Shown here in pieces: positions 22,669-35,700 of a stretch of 64,000 nt of DNA. The notes under the pieces are model-generated. The model saw only the letters and a program-made list of their open reading frames with translations, made no database searches and was not told where the DNA came from. The DNA is from Meghimatium bilineatum (taxonomy: Eukaryota; Mollusca; Gastropoda; Stylommatophora; Philomycidae): positions 63,635,353 through 63,699,352 of the forward strand of contig CM067316.1 of NCBI GenBank assembly GCA_034231615.1, given 5' to 3'. The position numbers and the translations under genes were made by a program. Every line of letters starts with the position of its first letter. Positions within the stretch are counted from its first letter, which is position 1.

Positions 22669-22860
22669 CAGGGGTCGGCAACCTATGGCACGCGTGGCAC
22701 ACCAAGCAATTTCAAATGGCACGCACTCTTCACGTTTTTTGTATAATGTTGATTATAAATCGATTAGCAGGGTTTCCTCGATGATTTCGTCACCTGGGCG
22801 TGGCACTCTGAATAATTTGAAACCTTAAGTTGGTACACAGCAAAAGGTTGCCGACCCTTG
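22669..22860. mobile_element. hAT-type MITE, 192 bp, perfect 8-bp target duplication
   Basis: The ends are CAGGGGTCGGCAACCT and, inverted, CAAGGGTCGGCAACCT (one mismatch in 16). CTATATAA flanks it at 22661-22668 and 22861-22868. Eight-base duplications and CAGGGG-type ends are diagnostic of hAT elements. Too short to encode a transposase, so it is non-autonomous. Confidence 0.93.
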
Positions 22861-22900
22861 CTATATAAATAACATTAATTTCTTGTTGTTTGGTTTTGAC

Positions 22901-22928
22901 ATGATGAAGACTTTTTAGTTGAAACGTC
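22901..22928 (+). repeat. CTGATGA-stem-GAAAC motif, copy 3
   Basis: ATGATGA, then GACT-TTTT-AGTT (foldable), then GAAACGTC. Same layout as the copies at 6945, 19711 (minus) and 49498. Confidence 0.5.
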
Positions 22929-23409
22929 GTTTGTTGATGTTCTGTTAGAGTGTTTTGGATTTTGCAGTAATACTCCTTACATATTCCTGTTTTTTTTCCT
23001 CCTCATTACTTTGTATTGCACCATAACTCGCATTTTTAGTATGTTAGGTTGTACCCTATAGTATTCATCTGTTATTGGCTTACCCTTGCAGCTTATGCAA
23101 TGCTTATTATATGCCCGTTTGTTTTCCTGTTTAGTAATTATTTTAAACTTTGTCAGACGAAGATTCAATGACGATTGATAAAGATTAAAGTTTGTTTTTT
23201 CAATCGAGATCTGCATGTTTACATAAGTGTCAACTTGTCACTCATGTTGCTAGGTTACACCGCACATCAAACTAATGTATCTTATCGGCTGTGCTAAAAC
23301 ACGTCATCATGTATATGTCATTGTATGTCGTTTTGTAATGTGCTACATCTCGGTATAGAACACAAACTGTTTATTTTGATAATGGTTGGTGAGAAGGGCA
23401 GCTAATTAG

Positions 23410-23662
23410 CGTTGTGATTGGTACGTTATGGGTCACTTTAACATTGTCATTTATGGGGCAACATTGTGATATGCATTTTATGGTGGCAATATTGTGATAG
23501 GTAAGTTATGTGGTGATAAATAAAGTATAGTGCAACACTGGTATAGGTAAATTATGGGGGCAACATTGGTATATGCTATTTATGGAGTAACATTGGTATA
23601 AGTAATTTATGGGGAAACATTAGCAGACCTATAAGTAAGTTATGGTTTATCCTAGTGATAGC
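23410..23662. repeat. Degenerate tandem repeat, about 30-35-bp unit
   Basis: About seven loose copies of a unit with GGYAACATTGGTATAGGTAA and TTATGG. Confidence 0.75.
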
Positions 23663-24047
23663 CACGTTATGGTTTCTGTACTTTTCCGCAAAATGCAGAG
23701 TTAGAGTACTTTGCCTTAGCTTTCCTACCACAAATCCTTTCCATAGCAACGCAGATTTTGGTCGTGGTTACTGGAGTGAATAGGGTGGTAGCCAAATATA
23801 CATTACCCGCCACACAAGGAGGATCTTTAATTATGCAGGAATAACATATTCTACAGATTCTGGACTCTCCCAGGAAGTTATCACACACGACAACATTACA
23901 TAACAGTTAATCTGTTACGTCAATAGTCAGATCTTCCGTCTTCGGTTAGACTTGGATAAGCCGTCATGGCTTTGAGTTAACTTTACACAGACCACGTCTT
24001 TCATGTTTCGTTTTTTTGTTTTTGCAAATTGGTTGGATCTTTATATT
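23663..24047. other. No recognised feature
   Basis: No repeat or protein similarity recognised. Confidence 0.5.
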
Positions 24048-24306
24048 TCTTCTTCTCCCGTGTTCATTTTCAAACTCCTGTAAATTAGCAGGATGTAGTC
24101 CGGAGAACGGAATGCGCCGTGTTTATGGTTTACAGCTTTGCTGAGATAGCTGCGCCTTTCAGCATGACAAACTTAGCATGGTTTCCGGATCACTTTTACC
24201 CTATATGGGATGGGACCCAACTCCACCTAATAACCTCAATACGACATGCATGAAATGTAAACAGTGTTGCTATTCTAGCTTCCTTTTCGGCCTCCGACAC
24301 ATGGGC
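24048..24306 (-). mobile_element. SINE family A copy
   Basis: CTTCTTCTCCCGTGTTCATT, AGCAGGATGTAGTCCGGAGA, ATATGGGATGGGACCCAACT and CATGGGCATTAT; nearly full length. Confidence 0.78.
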
Positions 24307-24604
24307 ATTATAATGCTTATATAATATTTCTATAGTATTCACAGACTATCTACGCTGTATCTAAACTGTCAAACGACATTCACAATTCACAAAAAACCTA
24401 TACATTGATTGCTATTCTAAACAGATTTCTGTAACAGTGTGTTACCGATTTAAGTTATCTGCACTGTAAAATCTGTTCAAGGGCAAGGCCGCAGATAAGG
24501 TTATACGGAAATATCAAATGATATTTAGCTGTACAAAACAAGCAGAAAAATCCTACATACCAAGTAACCGCAACCCCTCCTCTCTTTTATTTCTTAGGAT
24601 GAAA

Positions 24605-24690
24605 CAGTCCGGTTCTGTGGCGACGTGGTACAGAGCACGGCCGATTGCCAGGGTATCGGGTTCGAATCCAGCCGCAAGCAATTCTGCATA
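24605..24690 (+). mobile_element. tRNA-derived SINE with A and B boxes
   Basis: A-box-like GTGGCGACGTGG near 24617, and a perfect-looking B box GGTTCGAATCC at 24659-24669, about 33 bases on. The downstream sequence is not tRNA-like and no acceptor stem pairs, so this is a SINE head and not a working tRNA gene. Confidence 0.65.
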
Positions 24691-24889
24691 TGCCTACAGA
24701 TCGTTCAGAAAGAAATGGGAAACTACTGAATGTATTTATGTTGCCTAGAAAATCATTACAGCCAAAAAATGTTGGCCTACGTCATGAATATGATATACTA
24801 TTTCATGATGCGAAAAATGGTAAACATTGGCGTCCCCCCCTCCCCCCAAGGCAACTTCCAAAACCGAGTGAAATGATTGTATTTTTAGT

Positions 24890-27800
24890 GGCTCTTTTAA
24901 ATGGTAGTTCTTCTGCGTTCAGCATCTGTGCTCATGTTATATTTGTCAGGCCTGTCGTCAGGGCGATGTCCACTGTCTTCTATAGGTCAAAGCGGTTGTC
25001 TCATAGCTTTTGTCTCAAGTCTGTATCCTCTGACCAGGTCTGCTGTCTCTGCTTTTTGTATGTTGCGTAACCCTGAAGTATGTGTTCGGGGGTTTGGGTT
25101 CCGGATTCACGTGCCTATTCATCTGTGCGTGCATGAGATCCTCAATCGATGAAGGTCTAGTTTTAACACGAGAAGTGTAGGGTTCTCCTCATGTGCTAAC
25201 TCACTTCCATTTATTTGTGGATTTACTTTTTCTTGGTGGTTTGAAAGTGAAAAGATGGTTGTCACAGTTTTGGAGAGGTTGATCTGGACTCCCCAGTCAG
25301 TGCCCATTCATTTAGGGTGTCAAGTGCGGTCTGCATTCTGTTTTTTTGTTTTTTTTGCAAGGGATAGGTTGCCTGCTACACTTCATGCAGAAAAGTCATC
25401 TGCATGGAGGGCCTTTGAAATATGATGACAATTTATCTCCAATATCACTGATGAATATTAGGAAGAGGGTAGGAGAGATCACTCCTCCTTGGGGCACTCT
25501 TTGTTGGACACGTTTGCTTAGTTTACCATCTACTTTTACTCTTACTGTGCGGTAGCAGAGAAAATCTTTTATCCAGCTGAACATTATTCCTTCAATTTTG
25601 TTTTGTTGAAGCTTGAAGAGGACTCCATCTTTCCACACCTTATCGAAGGCCTTACTCAAGTCCATAAAAGTTGTCAGCCTTTTTTCCTTCTTTTGAAAAG
25701 AATTTTCGATTTCCTGTGCTAGGTATATAAGCTGGTTTTCAGTGCTTCAATTTTTCCTATAGGCCGATTGGGTCTTGGTGAGCTTTAGGTTTTCATCTAG
25801 GTATTTTATTGGTCTAGAGTAGAACATTCGCTCCATTGCTTTTACCACGCAACTTCAGAGGCTGACTGGTCGTTAACTTGACTTTCTGGGGTTTTTGTTT
25901 TGTTTTGTTTTTTACGGATTGAGATTATGACAGATTCACGCAAAAAGTATGGAATTTTACCAGTTCTCCATGATTGGTTGAAGATGGTAAGGAGCTTGTT
26001 TCTGCTGATTGGCCCTAGGTTCCTGATCAGATCATTGGTTATGCTATCATTTCCTAAGGCTTTTTTTTGTTCTTAGTTTTTCTATGACACCATTTAGTTC
26101 TGCGATGTAAAGGGTGTCTTTAAGTATGGCTGTGGATTTTGATTCTTAAGTTTTCTTTTAATTTCTTTTTTGACTTCTTTGATACGTGTAAGAGGGTGTT
26201 GTTGTGCTTTCTTCCTTATAGAAGTCAGCTAAAATGTTTGCTGCCATTTTTCCTGTGTGGATTTCTGCGCTTCTTTGATAATAGTCTTGCAGTGTGAATT
26301 CTTCGTTTCTTCATTTAGAGTTCTTGTAAGATTCCATAGTTTGTTTGTGTCTCGTCATGTTTACGTTGCTAGTCTTTTCATGCCAGCTCTTTTAAATCTC
26401 TGTTCTTTTCTACCCATTGAACGTGTGTTTGATTTCATTGTGTTTTCTGCTGTATGGTATTGCCCCATTGTATGTCTTGCATCATTCAGCTCGTTATGCA
26501 ATTTTCTATGGTCTCACTCCAATAAGACTTGTATTCTGTTCGTCTGCCCCTTGGAATTGCCTTCTGTGCTGATTGGAGTATCGCTTTGTTTATTAGTGAC
26601 GTGTTGTGGTTTATGTTGTTAGTGAGGGTGATATTCTGGCAGAGCTGGTATGTTCGTTCACTGCAGAGGGTCCAGTTTGCTTGTTTGAAGTTCCAGCTTG
26701 GGGACATGCTATGCTGTCATGCACTTCATGTCTTAGAGATTTCCAAGATGACCAGTACATGGTCACTCGACCCCCCCCCCCCCCCAGCTAACTTTCTACT
26801 GTTCCTTTAATGTTTTTATCTATGTCACCTGTTGCCATGACTAGATCTGGTGAGCTAGTTTTTTTTCCCAGGCTCTGGGGTAGAATGTTGGCGTAACGTC
26901 TGGCTGGTTTATTAGAATTAGTTTATTTTCCATCATCCAGTTTTCTACCTCTTCACCTCTTTGATGCATATCCTCGTAGCCCCAGCTTGGTGAGTGATCA
27001 TTGAAGTCATCCATTATTAGGTGACTCGATTCCTCTATCTTTAGTTTACATAGTTCAATTTTTGTAGCAGGAGGGCTGTAGCAGTTTGTGATTGATATTT
27101 CTCCGCCAGGCAGCAGTAGTTTCACAGTTATATGTTCGAGTTCTCCTTCTCCGGAACTTTTTACTTCTACTGCTCGTATTGATGTTTTTACAAATGTCAG
27201 TATTCCTCCTTTGACTTTTTTGGATCGATCTTGGCGGAAGGACTCATAACCTCGAATAAAGAATCCCTGTGTGTCCTTTAGGTGAGTCTCTTGTATGCAT
27301 TATATCGATCTGGTTTTCCCTCAGGAATTCCTGTAGCTCAGACTTTTTGTTTCGCACTGCTTCCGCATTCCACTGAGGCATTTGGTTTAATCAGTAGCAC
27401 TACTCTGCTTTCTCCTGACCTCTTGGTTAGCAGAGGCACATGTCGCTTGGGTGGGCCCTTTTGGTACAAGGGACCGACTCCACTCCTCATCGGTTTTAGC
27501 TGATAGGAGCGACGCCACGATGACAGAGTTGATTATCGCATGACCACATTTCTGTAATAGCCTGTGTGTCCTAATTTACCCCGGTATCTGCGCCATCGCG
27601 GGCTAACACACTCCGTCTTCGGCAGGTTGGTTGTGTTTTAATGTCTGGGGTGTCTCCCATAGCCGGTCCATCTCCCGATAGCACATACAAGACAGTAGTT
27701 GTTTGTATTTAGAGTGTTCTCTCTTAGCAAAACTATCTTACCAGACATATGAGCCTTTCCTGCGCAAGTACTTCCACCCAAGCCTACCTTACCCTTGCCC

Positions 27801-28190
27801 CAAACTTACCCCACCCCATTGGCGTGTTCCTGGAGTAGTGTCAGCGACCCCACTCCAGCAGCCCGAGCTTATAGCGGCTCATACTCGCTTGATACTGCCA
27901 GTCACTGGACGCATGGGGTATTTTAGTGGGGATATCAGCGCCGCCTGATATCCTGCCCCGTCCTCGTAGTTAGCAACGCTAACGTTTGGTCAGCGGCTGC
28001 ATATTTGCCCAGAGACTTATTCGCAGCTGGTCTCTATAGAGGCTTTTCCACTATCAGCCACCAGTGGACGCTCCTGGTAGGATTCGGTTTTCTCCCTCCT
28101 ACGTAAATGGTAGCGAAAATCCTCCTTTTATGACATCTTTCCCCAACCACCAGGCATAACGATGTCACACCTGCGACCCTGGTTCAGGAA
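24890..28190 (-). mobile_element. Non-LTR retrotransposon (EN + RT), decayed, internally deleted
   Basis: Read on the minus strand from 27381: MPQWNAEAVRNKKSELQEFL (endonuclease start), GFFIRGYESFRQDRSKKSKG, GGILTFVKTSIRAVEV, then the endonuclease core with NCYSPP and DDFNDHSPSWGY at about 27000. After a linker, the RT domain has DLSKAFDKVWKDGVLFKL and VPQGGVISPTLFLIF (25665-25470), the HADDFSA catalytic box near 25400 in a shifted frame, and EWALTWGVQINLSK-type sequence near 25290. It then jumps directly to a CPCG-type C-terminal relic (24890-25140), so the RT end and RNase H are deleted. Stops and frameshifts make it inactive. The region 27400-28190 is GC-richer and may be its 5' UTR or ORF1 remnant. 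Overall order is jockey-like. Confidence 0.82.
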
Positions 28191-28289
28191 TAAACTGGAT
28201 TACCCGTAAACCATTGACTGTATTTTACCAACAAAAATACTCGTTGGAAAAAGGGGGTGGGCTTCCAAGCTCAGTGTTATTTTGGTCAC

Positions 28290-28475
28290 TGCATGTATAC
28301 AGAGCCAGGGGTAGACCTAAAGAAACACTCAGAAGAACAATACTTAGAGAAAGTAAAACAATAAATATCCATACTATTCAAGAACTGCACAGAATAGCTT
28401 TGAACAGACAGAATTGGAGAGATCTGACCTCTGCCCTATGCGCTAACTTCAGCGCAAAAGGAAAATTAATGAATG
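28290..28475 (+). mobile_element. LINE ORF2 C-terminal relic
   Basis: The + strand reads RARGRPKETLRRTILRESKT and then LNRQNWRDLTSALCAN, the GRP..TWRR and W..L..ALC motifs of non-LTR ORF2 ends. Opposite in direction to the neighbouring EN/RT element, so a separate insertion. Confidence 0.75.
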
Positions 28476-28629
28476 TATACAGTACATGAATAGCTATGAT
28501 ATGTGGTGTAAAATATCCCCCCCCCCCCGAATAGTTTGAATACTCCGTTCCAACGCTGGATCATTACACATTAAAGTATGTCAGCTAACGCAATGCAAGT
28601 ACCGAAGGTGCTCGCACAATAATAACACT

Positions 28630-28847
28630 CTGACGTGTCGCATTCATGTCGCGGGAAGCGACTATGGTGAATTTTAGGATGGGTTTGACTGTCCCATCCC
28701 AAAGCGGGTCAAATTGACACATAATCGTGCTTAAGTCGGATGTGGCAGGTCGAAAGGTAGATAGCGTATATCGAAGTCAAGCTGTAAACCATGACACAAC
28801 TTTATCCTCTAATCTGTTGGAGCTTGATAACGAACGCAGAAGAAAAA
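28630..28847 (+). mobile_element. SINE family A copy
   Basis: CATGTCGCGGGAAGCGACTA, TGACTGTCCCATCCCAAAGC, CTGTAAACCATGACACAACT and GAACGCAGAAGAAAAA end. Confidence 0.75.
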
Positions 28848-28927
28848 TGATGTTGACATTACAAGGAAAGAAGTACTTACTCTATATCTCAGAATGTAGC
28901 AGAAAGTATTTGAACTAGGTCCGTTTA

Positions 28928-29065
28928 GTCATTGAAGATAGCAATAAGCGATGCTACTTAAAGGATATATCATTGAAGATACGATGTTATTTAAAGGACA
29001 AGTCATTGAAGATACGATGTTATTTAAAGGATATATCATTGAAGATACGATGTTATTTAAGGACC
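28928..29065. repeat. Minisatellite, 33-bp unit, about 4 copies
   Basis: Unit contains CATTGAAGATACGATGTTAT and TTAAAGGAYAWRT. About 600 bases upstream of the xylose isomerase start. Confidence 0.9.
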
Positions 29066-29666
29066 CTGTTTTATATTTTTGTAACACTCTGATAGAGTGA
29101 GATGTAACATTGTTTACTGGTATGAACATGTCCTAATTGTTACGCGACCTTGCAGAGATAACATAGATATCGCCAGGTCACGTTGTATCGTCTGTTATCT
29201 CAGTGTAAAAGTGGGCGTTCGGTGCTAGCGTTTTCTCTGAACTAGATTCGGCACCAGCTGTGACAATACGTTCATAATCTGCAAGAACACTGGGACAGTT
29301 TCCGTGCATCCAGAGGGCAACCTTCACAGGACATAGTAACTTCACATCAATCTGTTGAGTGAATTAGGTAAAGTACGTCTGCGCAGTTTATGTAGCAGAA
29401 TATGCATGATTTTCTAATACGCTTGTCACTGTGTCATTCTATTGTTTTCTTCCGTACACACACGCATTAGTTATCATATTTACCGACCGCGTAACGATAG
29501 ACAATCCTGTATATGTTCCACTTGTACTGTACATAGTTGCATATTAAATCATTCTTCTCTGTCACTAGATTCAAGTTCATGTTTTGTTTAAAATATCCTT
29601 AAACTACTGTAGTCTTGACGAATTTGTGTCAAATAGGCATATTCACAGCTGAAGTTGGCATACAGA
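29063..29666 (+). promoter_or_regulatory. Probable promoter/5' UTR region of xylose isomerase
   Basis: A repeat-free stretch richer in CpG than its surroundings, just upstream of the gene. A possible non-coding first exon ends at donor TTAG|GTAAAG (cut after 29367), with an acceptor TTCACAG ending at 29648, 18 bases before the ATG. No TATA box or initiator can be fixed. Inference only. Confidence 0.35.
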
Positions 29667-29754
29667 ATGTCATCGTTTGCACCAGCCTCTTCAACAGACT
29701 CAACACTGTCTGATTATAAAGAGTTTGACCAGGAGAATGCTGAGTTTTTTAAAG
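29667..29754 (+). CDS. xylA: Xylose isomerase coding exon 1
   Basis: First in-frame ATG; encodes a Ser/Thr-rich leader ending in ENAEFFK before donor AAAG|GTGAGA. An in-frame TTG lies 12 bases upstream, but the ATG is preferred. The leader is not conserved in the family, so this exon rests on splice phase and position. Confidence 0.75.
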
Positions 29755-32700
29755 GTGAGATGTTGTGTGTAAAAATGTCACATAAAATGCTAACAAAGAC
29801 GGCTACGAGGTATAAGAATATGTTTGTAAAGTCACATAAACACGCTAACACAGTGACAAGATGTAAGAATGGGCTTATAAAGTCACATAAACACGCTAAC
29901 ACAGTGACAAGATGTAAGAATGGGCTTATAAAGTCACATAAACAGCTAACACAGTGACAAGATGTAAGAATGGGCTTATAAAGTCACATAAACACGCTAA
30001 CACAGTGACAAGATGTAAGTATGGGCTTATAAAGTCACATAAACACGCTAACACAGTGACAAGATGTAAGAATGGGCTTATAAAGTCACATAAACACACT
30101 AACACAGTGACAAGATGTAAGAATGGGCTTATAAAGTCACATAACACGCTAACACAAACTGTGACAAAATGTAAGAATGTGTTTGTAAAGTCACATAACA
30201 TGCTAACACAGACAGCAACAAAGTACCTAAGATGCTGCATTATATAGCACATGAAAATTGCTAACACAGACAGTGACAAAATAAGATACTGCATTATATA
30301 GCACAGGAAAATCCACATTGTAGCATTCAGTTATCTAAAACGGAAATTCCAACTCTCGTAAATCCTTTATAATATGTCTCTCTCAGATTTGTCCTTATAC
30401 CTCACTATTTCTGCATCGATTTTTAGTGAGTAGGTCTATGTCAAACAATTCATCCAATATAAATCATCCTCAATCTTTGCTTGCATTTGTACTTTCAATC
30501 AAACAATTCATCCAAGTACTGAAACAAATTATCCTCAATCTTTGCTTGTATGTGTGGTACCAGGTATTTCTGACATCAAGTACAAGCCAGATGCAGGACC
30601 AACTGAGTCACTGGTTTTCAAACATTACAATGCTGCACAAGTATGTATTACTTAAGCTTACCTGGCAACAGTACACAGATTTTCTGTGCTTTGAACATTA
30701 TATGCTGAGGCTTCATAGAATACATTAGTACAGTATTGACTGTCAGTAATTACATTTTCTAAAGTATTACAGTAGAATCCCTCTGTCAGGACAAGAAAAA
30801 CCTTATGGCTTCTTGATTAGAAACTGGCTTCTCAGCATGTGAGACATTCCCATAAGTGCTCCACCCTCCATTCTATCAGCCATCTCAGTGTATGTAGACT
30901 CGATGCCTGGACAAAGTCAATGTCATTGTCAAACCCTTATGTCTGGACAAGGAAAACCTTATGTCTGGACAAGAAAATTCTTATGTTAGAACAAGAAAAC
31001 CCTTATGACAGGACCAAAAAACCCTTGCGGTATGTCTGGACAAGAAAATATTTTTGTCTGAACAAAAAAAACCTTATGCCCGGACAAGAAAATCCTTGTC
31101 AGGACAAGAAAACCCTTATGTTAGGACAAGAAAACTCTTATGTCTGGACAAGAAAACCCTTATGTCAGGACAAGAAAACCCTTATGTCAGGGCAAGAAAA
31201 CCCTTATGTCTGGACAAGAAAACCCTTATGTCAGGACAAGAAAACCATTATGTTTGGACAAGAAAACCCTTCTGTCTGGACAAGAAAACCCTTATGGCAG
31301 ATGAAAAGCTAAGGAAGTTTTTGGGGTGGAGTTGGCAGAAGTCATGCTGAAGACAGATATGCCAAGCCATGAATAGAATCACACAGGAGATATTTCCTCT
31401 GAATTGAATTTTCTAATATATCTAATAGCATTGCCAGTAAAATATTGATGGGCGTCTTTCAAACCATGACCAAGCTTGAGTGAGCTGAGTTTGTGAGACT
31501 AGTCCACTAATCTCTCTACTCCTGATCTTTATTTATGATGACAAAATTATTGTTGAATATTTCAGGTTGTCCTTGGACGGACGATGGAGGACTGGCTTCG
31601 TTTTTCAGTCTGTTTCTGGCACACGTTCAGAGGAACTGGTATTCTGATCTGTGTTTTGTTGAAATATGGATAACAATTATAGCAGCTAGTCACAGCCAGA
31701 GAAAAGATGTAATGTTAAAGCAGCTAGTCACAGCCAGAGAAAAGCTGCAATGTTAAAGCAGCTAGTCACAACCAGAGAAAAGCTGCAATGTTATTGCAAT
31801 GTTATGGCAGCTAGTCACAGCCAGAGAAAAGCTGCAATGTTAAAGCAGCTAGTCACAACCAGAGAAAAGCTGCAATGTTATGGCAGCTAGTCACAGCCAG
31901 AGAAAAGCTGCAATGTTAAAGCAGCTAGTTACATCCAGAGAAAAGCTGCAATGTTATGGCAGCTAGTCACAGCCAGAGAAAAGCTGCAATGTTAAAGCAG
32001 CTAGTTACAGCCAGAGAAAAGCTGCAATGTTATGGCAGCTAGTCACAGCCAGAGAAAAGCTGTAATGTTATGGCAGCTAGTCATGATTACTAAACTAAAT
32101 AAAATAAGAAATGAAGAAGTTAAAACAATAGTAGTTACAATTTCATGTATTGAACATATTCAAAGACAGTAAGATCAATGATTTGGTCATGAATTCAAAC
32201 TAAATACCACAATAAGAGCATATGACAAAAAGAATATACCCCTCGTCCAAGTCTGAGTCTCTACACATGTTTAGAAACATTGGGGAGTAGAAGCTTGTTA
32301 TCAAGCTGAACAATACTTTAGTTCCAATTTCCATGTACCCTTTTCCTGTTTTATTTGCATATGGTGCTGCCCTCTGATACTGTGCTGCCCTCACATTGCA
32401 CTCAGTATGTTATCCCTGTGAAGTCATGTATCTGGATATAGAGCTAAAAGTAGACTAAGAAAATGGTTGATAGTACACATCATGATAACCTTGAACAAAC
32501 ATAGACAGTTGCCTGACAGTTAACAGTGTTGCTATTCTTTGATTCTCTTCCAGGCCCGGCAACACATGTTATAAGATTTTAATTCAGTGTAATTCTGTTA
32601 GAACAGCTTGGACAAGACCACTTAAATATTTATATAATAACAGGAATTTCCTATATATAATTGTAAAAATATAGATTAGAAAATAATAAGGGATTTTGAG

Positions 32701-35700
32701 ATGTATTGTTAAATAAGGAAGTCGGTTAAGATCATACACATCAGAACAGTATTCTACTGCATGCAATTTACTGTAATACATAAGTGAAGCAAAGGAAGAT
32801 AACACTTTTACCTGTCGTGCACGTCACCAGAAGTTACTAAGCTACCCCACTTTGTTGAAGGTCACAGTAACCCCAAAATGCCATGCTAAAGTCAAATATA
32901 TTGCACAGAAAGGCACAGCACAGATATTATACACTTGTGATTTCAGTCATGGTGCAGTGCATTATGTTCTATGAAATATGATGTTCTATGAAATATGATG
33001 TTCTATAAAATATGGTGTTCTATGAAATACATGCAACAAACTGAGTTGAAGAATAAAGGCAGAAGAGTTATGAAACTAACCAACTATCTATACAATCACT
33101 ATCATGTGCTGGTTGTTATATTAGCAATATTGTATACACATTTTACAGAATTTTATGAATGTACTATAGCACGTTTCACTAGCTTTGCTCAACTTCAAAA
33201 TGATGTATCTTAGCAAATATATAACACATAGAAATTAAATTTGGTTCTGTATGGGGAGATGTGTCCACATTTTTAGTGGAACAAATTTCTACTTTATTAA
33301 ACAAAAGTAAATATTGATAAAGATGCATTTTACAGGAGCTATTACTGCTGCCATATGCAGCTTTCTGTACACTGAGAGCCCCGCCCCCCCACCCACTCCC
33401 CTTGGATGTCCCTGGTATGTGTGAGGGGGTGGGTCCAGTGCATAACGTGGAGATAGATTCATCTGAAAGCAGATGTAGCAATTTTTTTTCTTATCATGAA
33501 AGCTGAATGAAACTGTGCATAGTATTAAAAAGTTGGAATATGGAACATGTCCTCATAATGAACCTTACATTTTGTGTGTGAATTTGAAATGGTATAGATT
33601 CTATGAAATAAATTGTTTACTAAAATGCAGCTAATGGTGTTTATGTTTATTTGCAATATAGACTGCATAATTGGATAGCAGACTGTTTGGGTGGTTGAGA
33701 TCAAGTGTAGATTGAACACTCTTGTTCAGTAAGGCAATCTATTTGTAGTAGATGCCCAAATAGAAAGCAGTACAAGTTTACCCAAGTCAGATCAGTACCA
33801 GCCTTTGTGGCACAGAGTAATTGGAGTAACTCATATTTTTTTTCCACATAAAATTATGAACACAGAAAGAAATACAGTTATATATTACGTGGTTTTGTGT
33901 AATCTGTTTGAAAGTTCACAGCAGCAAAAAGATGATACGTTAGTTATTGTGAAAACTTTTCATTTGTCTATACATTTTAAAAATCAGTCTTTTTGATCTA
34001 ACTTTTCTACATACATTTTTATAAAATGTAAAAATACAATAAACATTTTTATTTTTACAGGGGCTGACCCTTTTGGTTTCCCAACCTTGGTGAGACCATG
34101 GGATGATGGCAGCAATACCTTGGAGAATGCTCGGAGGCGGTTAAGAGCAGGATTTGAATTTTTTACAAAGCTCGGTGTTAAATACTGGACTTTTCATGAT
34201 CGGTAATTTATCCGTTAATTTCAATTTCTGAATTATCATTTCATCTCGCCCATTGTGTCTCTTATCTTACTTATCTCTAGTAATCCCATTTTTGTGTCTC
34301 TTATCTTATCTCTTGCAATCCCATTGTGTCTCTTAATTATCTCTTGTAATCCCATTGTCTCTTATCATATCTTATTTTTTATAATCCCATTGTCTCTTCT
34401 TTCTTATCTCTTGTAATCCCATTGTGTTTCTTATCTTACTTATCGTTTGCGAACCTTCTTCTTTTGTGTTTGTTCTCAAATTCTTGTAAATTAATTAACA
34501 GGATGTAGTCGGGATAACAGAATGTGTTGTGATTCTGTGTCCTGAAAGGACGTGTGATAACGTGGAATCCCTCTATAGCGCATTCTTTTATAACAAATTT
34601 CCCTGTTTAACAGCACTTTTCAAATCTTCAATTATATTTACTCTATTTTGTTTGTACCGTATATAGCAAATTTATGTTATTACATACATATTGTGTCTGT
34701 CCTGACAAGGTGTTAAAATAGGATTTGACTGTATCATGTTGCAGTTTACAGTCTAATCTTCCCCTGCATTCACTCTCAAACTCCTGTAGGTCAGCAGGAT
34801 GTAGTCCACAGAACAGAATGTGTTGTGTCATGGTTTATATTTGAGCTGTGATATTTGCAACTTTCGACCCTACAAATCTACTTCAACATGACTTTTGGGT
34901 CACTTTGTCTTTTTATAGAATGGGACAGCCAACTCCACCACATAATATCCTTAGTCGCCTCTTACGACATGCTTAACAGGTAACAGTGTCATTATTATTT
35001 CGGGCTCTGGCTACACAGTCTATGAGATCTGTGTCATTCATTTTGACACAACATTTTTGGGGTGATGTTTATCTTCCCAATCCCTACTCTGCCAGATTTC
35101 ATTGATGCAGCTTGTTATTTGGGTCACCTATTGGCATTGTAGTAGAGGTTTTATCAGTTCAAGTTTATTTATCTGCTCTGTGTTTTGTGGAGATATGGTT
35201 AAAAACTATAGCAGCAAGTAATAACCAGCAATTAATAATCAGCAAGTAGTAACCAGCAAGTAATGACCAGCAAGTAATAATCAGCAAGTAGTAACCAGCA
35301 AGTAATAACCAGCAAGTAATAACCAGCAAGTAATAACCAGCAAGTAATAATCAGCAAGTAGTAACCAGCAAGTAGTAACCAGCAAGTAAGTAATCAGCAC
35401 GTAAGTAAAAACCAGCAAGTAACAACCAGCACATAGTAACCAGCAAGTAAGTAAAAACCAGCAAGTAATAACCAGCAAGTAACAAATTTGGCAAAATGTT
35501 TGAGCAATATCATAAGATTTCTTCCTCTTGTGCATTAATTCACACTCCTACAGGTTAGAAGAATGTGGTCCAGAGAACAGAATTCATTATGTCATGGTTA
35601 ACAGCTTGTCTTGCCTTTTCGACTAATACATTCTACTTGAGAATGGCATATGAATCACTTTGACACCTTCTATGAAATGGGACAGCTAATCCCCCAAACC

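Noticed and set aside
22469..22828. 119-codon open frame at 22469-22828
   Set aside because: Pyrimidine-rich low-complexity translation, and it runs into the hAT MITE; no family resemblance.
23667..23888. Cysteine-containing small minus-strand frame
   Set aside because: No conserved spacing, no recognisable motif and no splice or promoter support.
24605..24690. Functional tRNA gene
   Set aside because: A and B boxes are visible, but no acceptor stem pairs and the 3' flank is not tRNA-like; a SINE head fits better. The same holds for 54888-54958 and 15060-15142.
29788..31305. Open frames of 100-157 codons in tandem repeats (29655-30318, 30839-31350)
   Set aside because: Periods of 51 and 23 bases with low-complexity lysine-rich translations on both strands; they overlap xylose isomerase introns and lack coding features.
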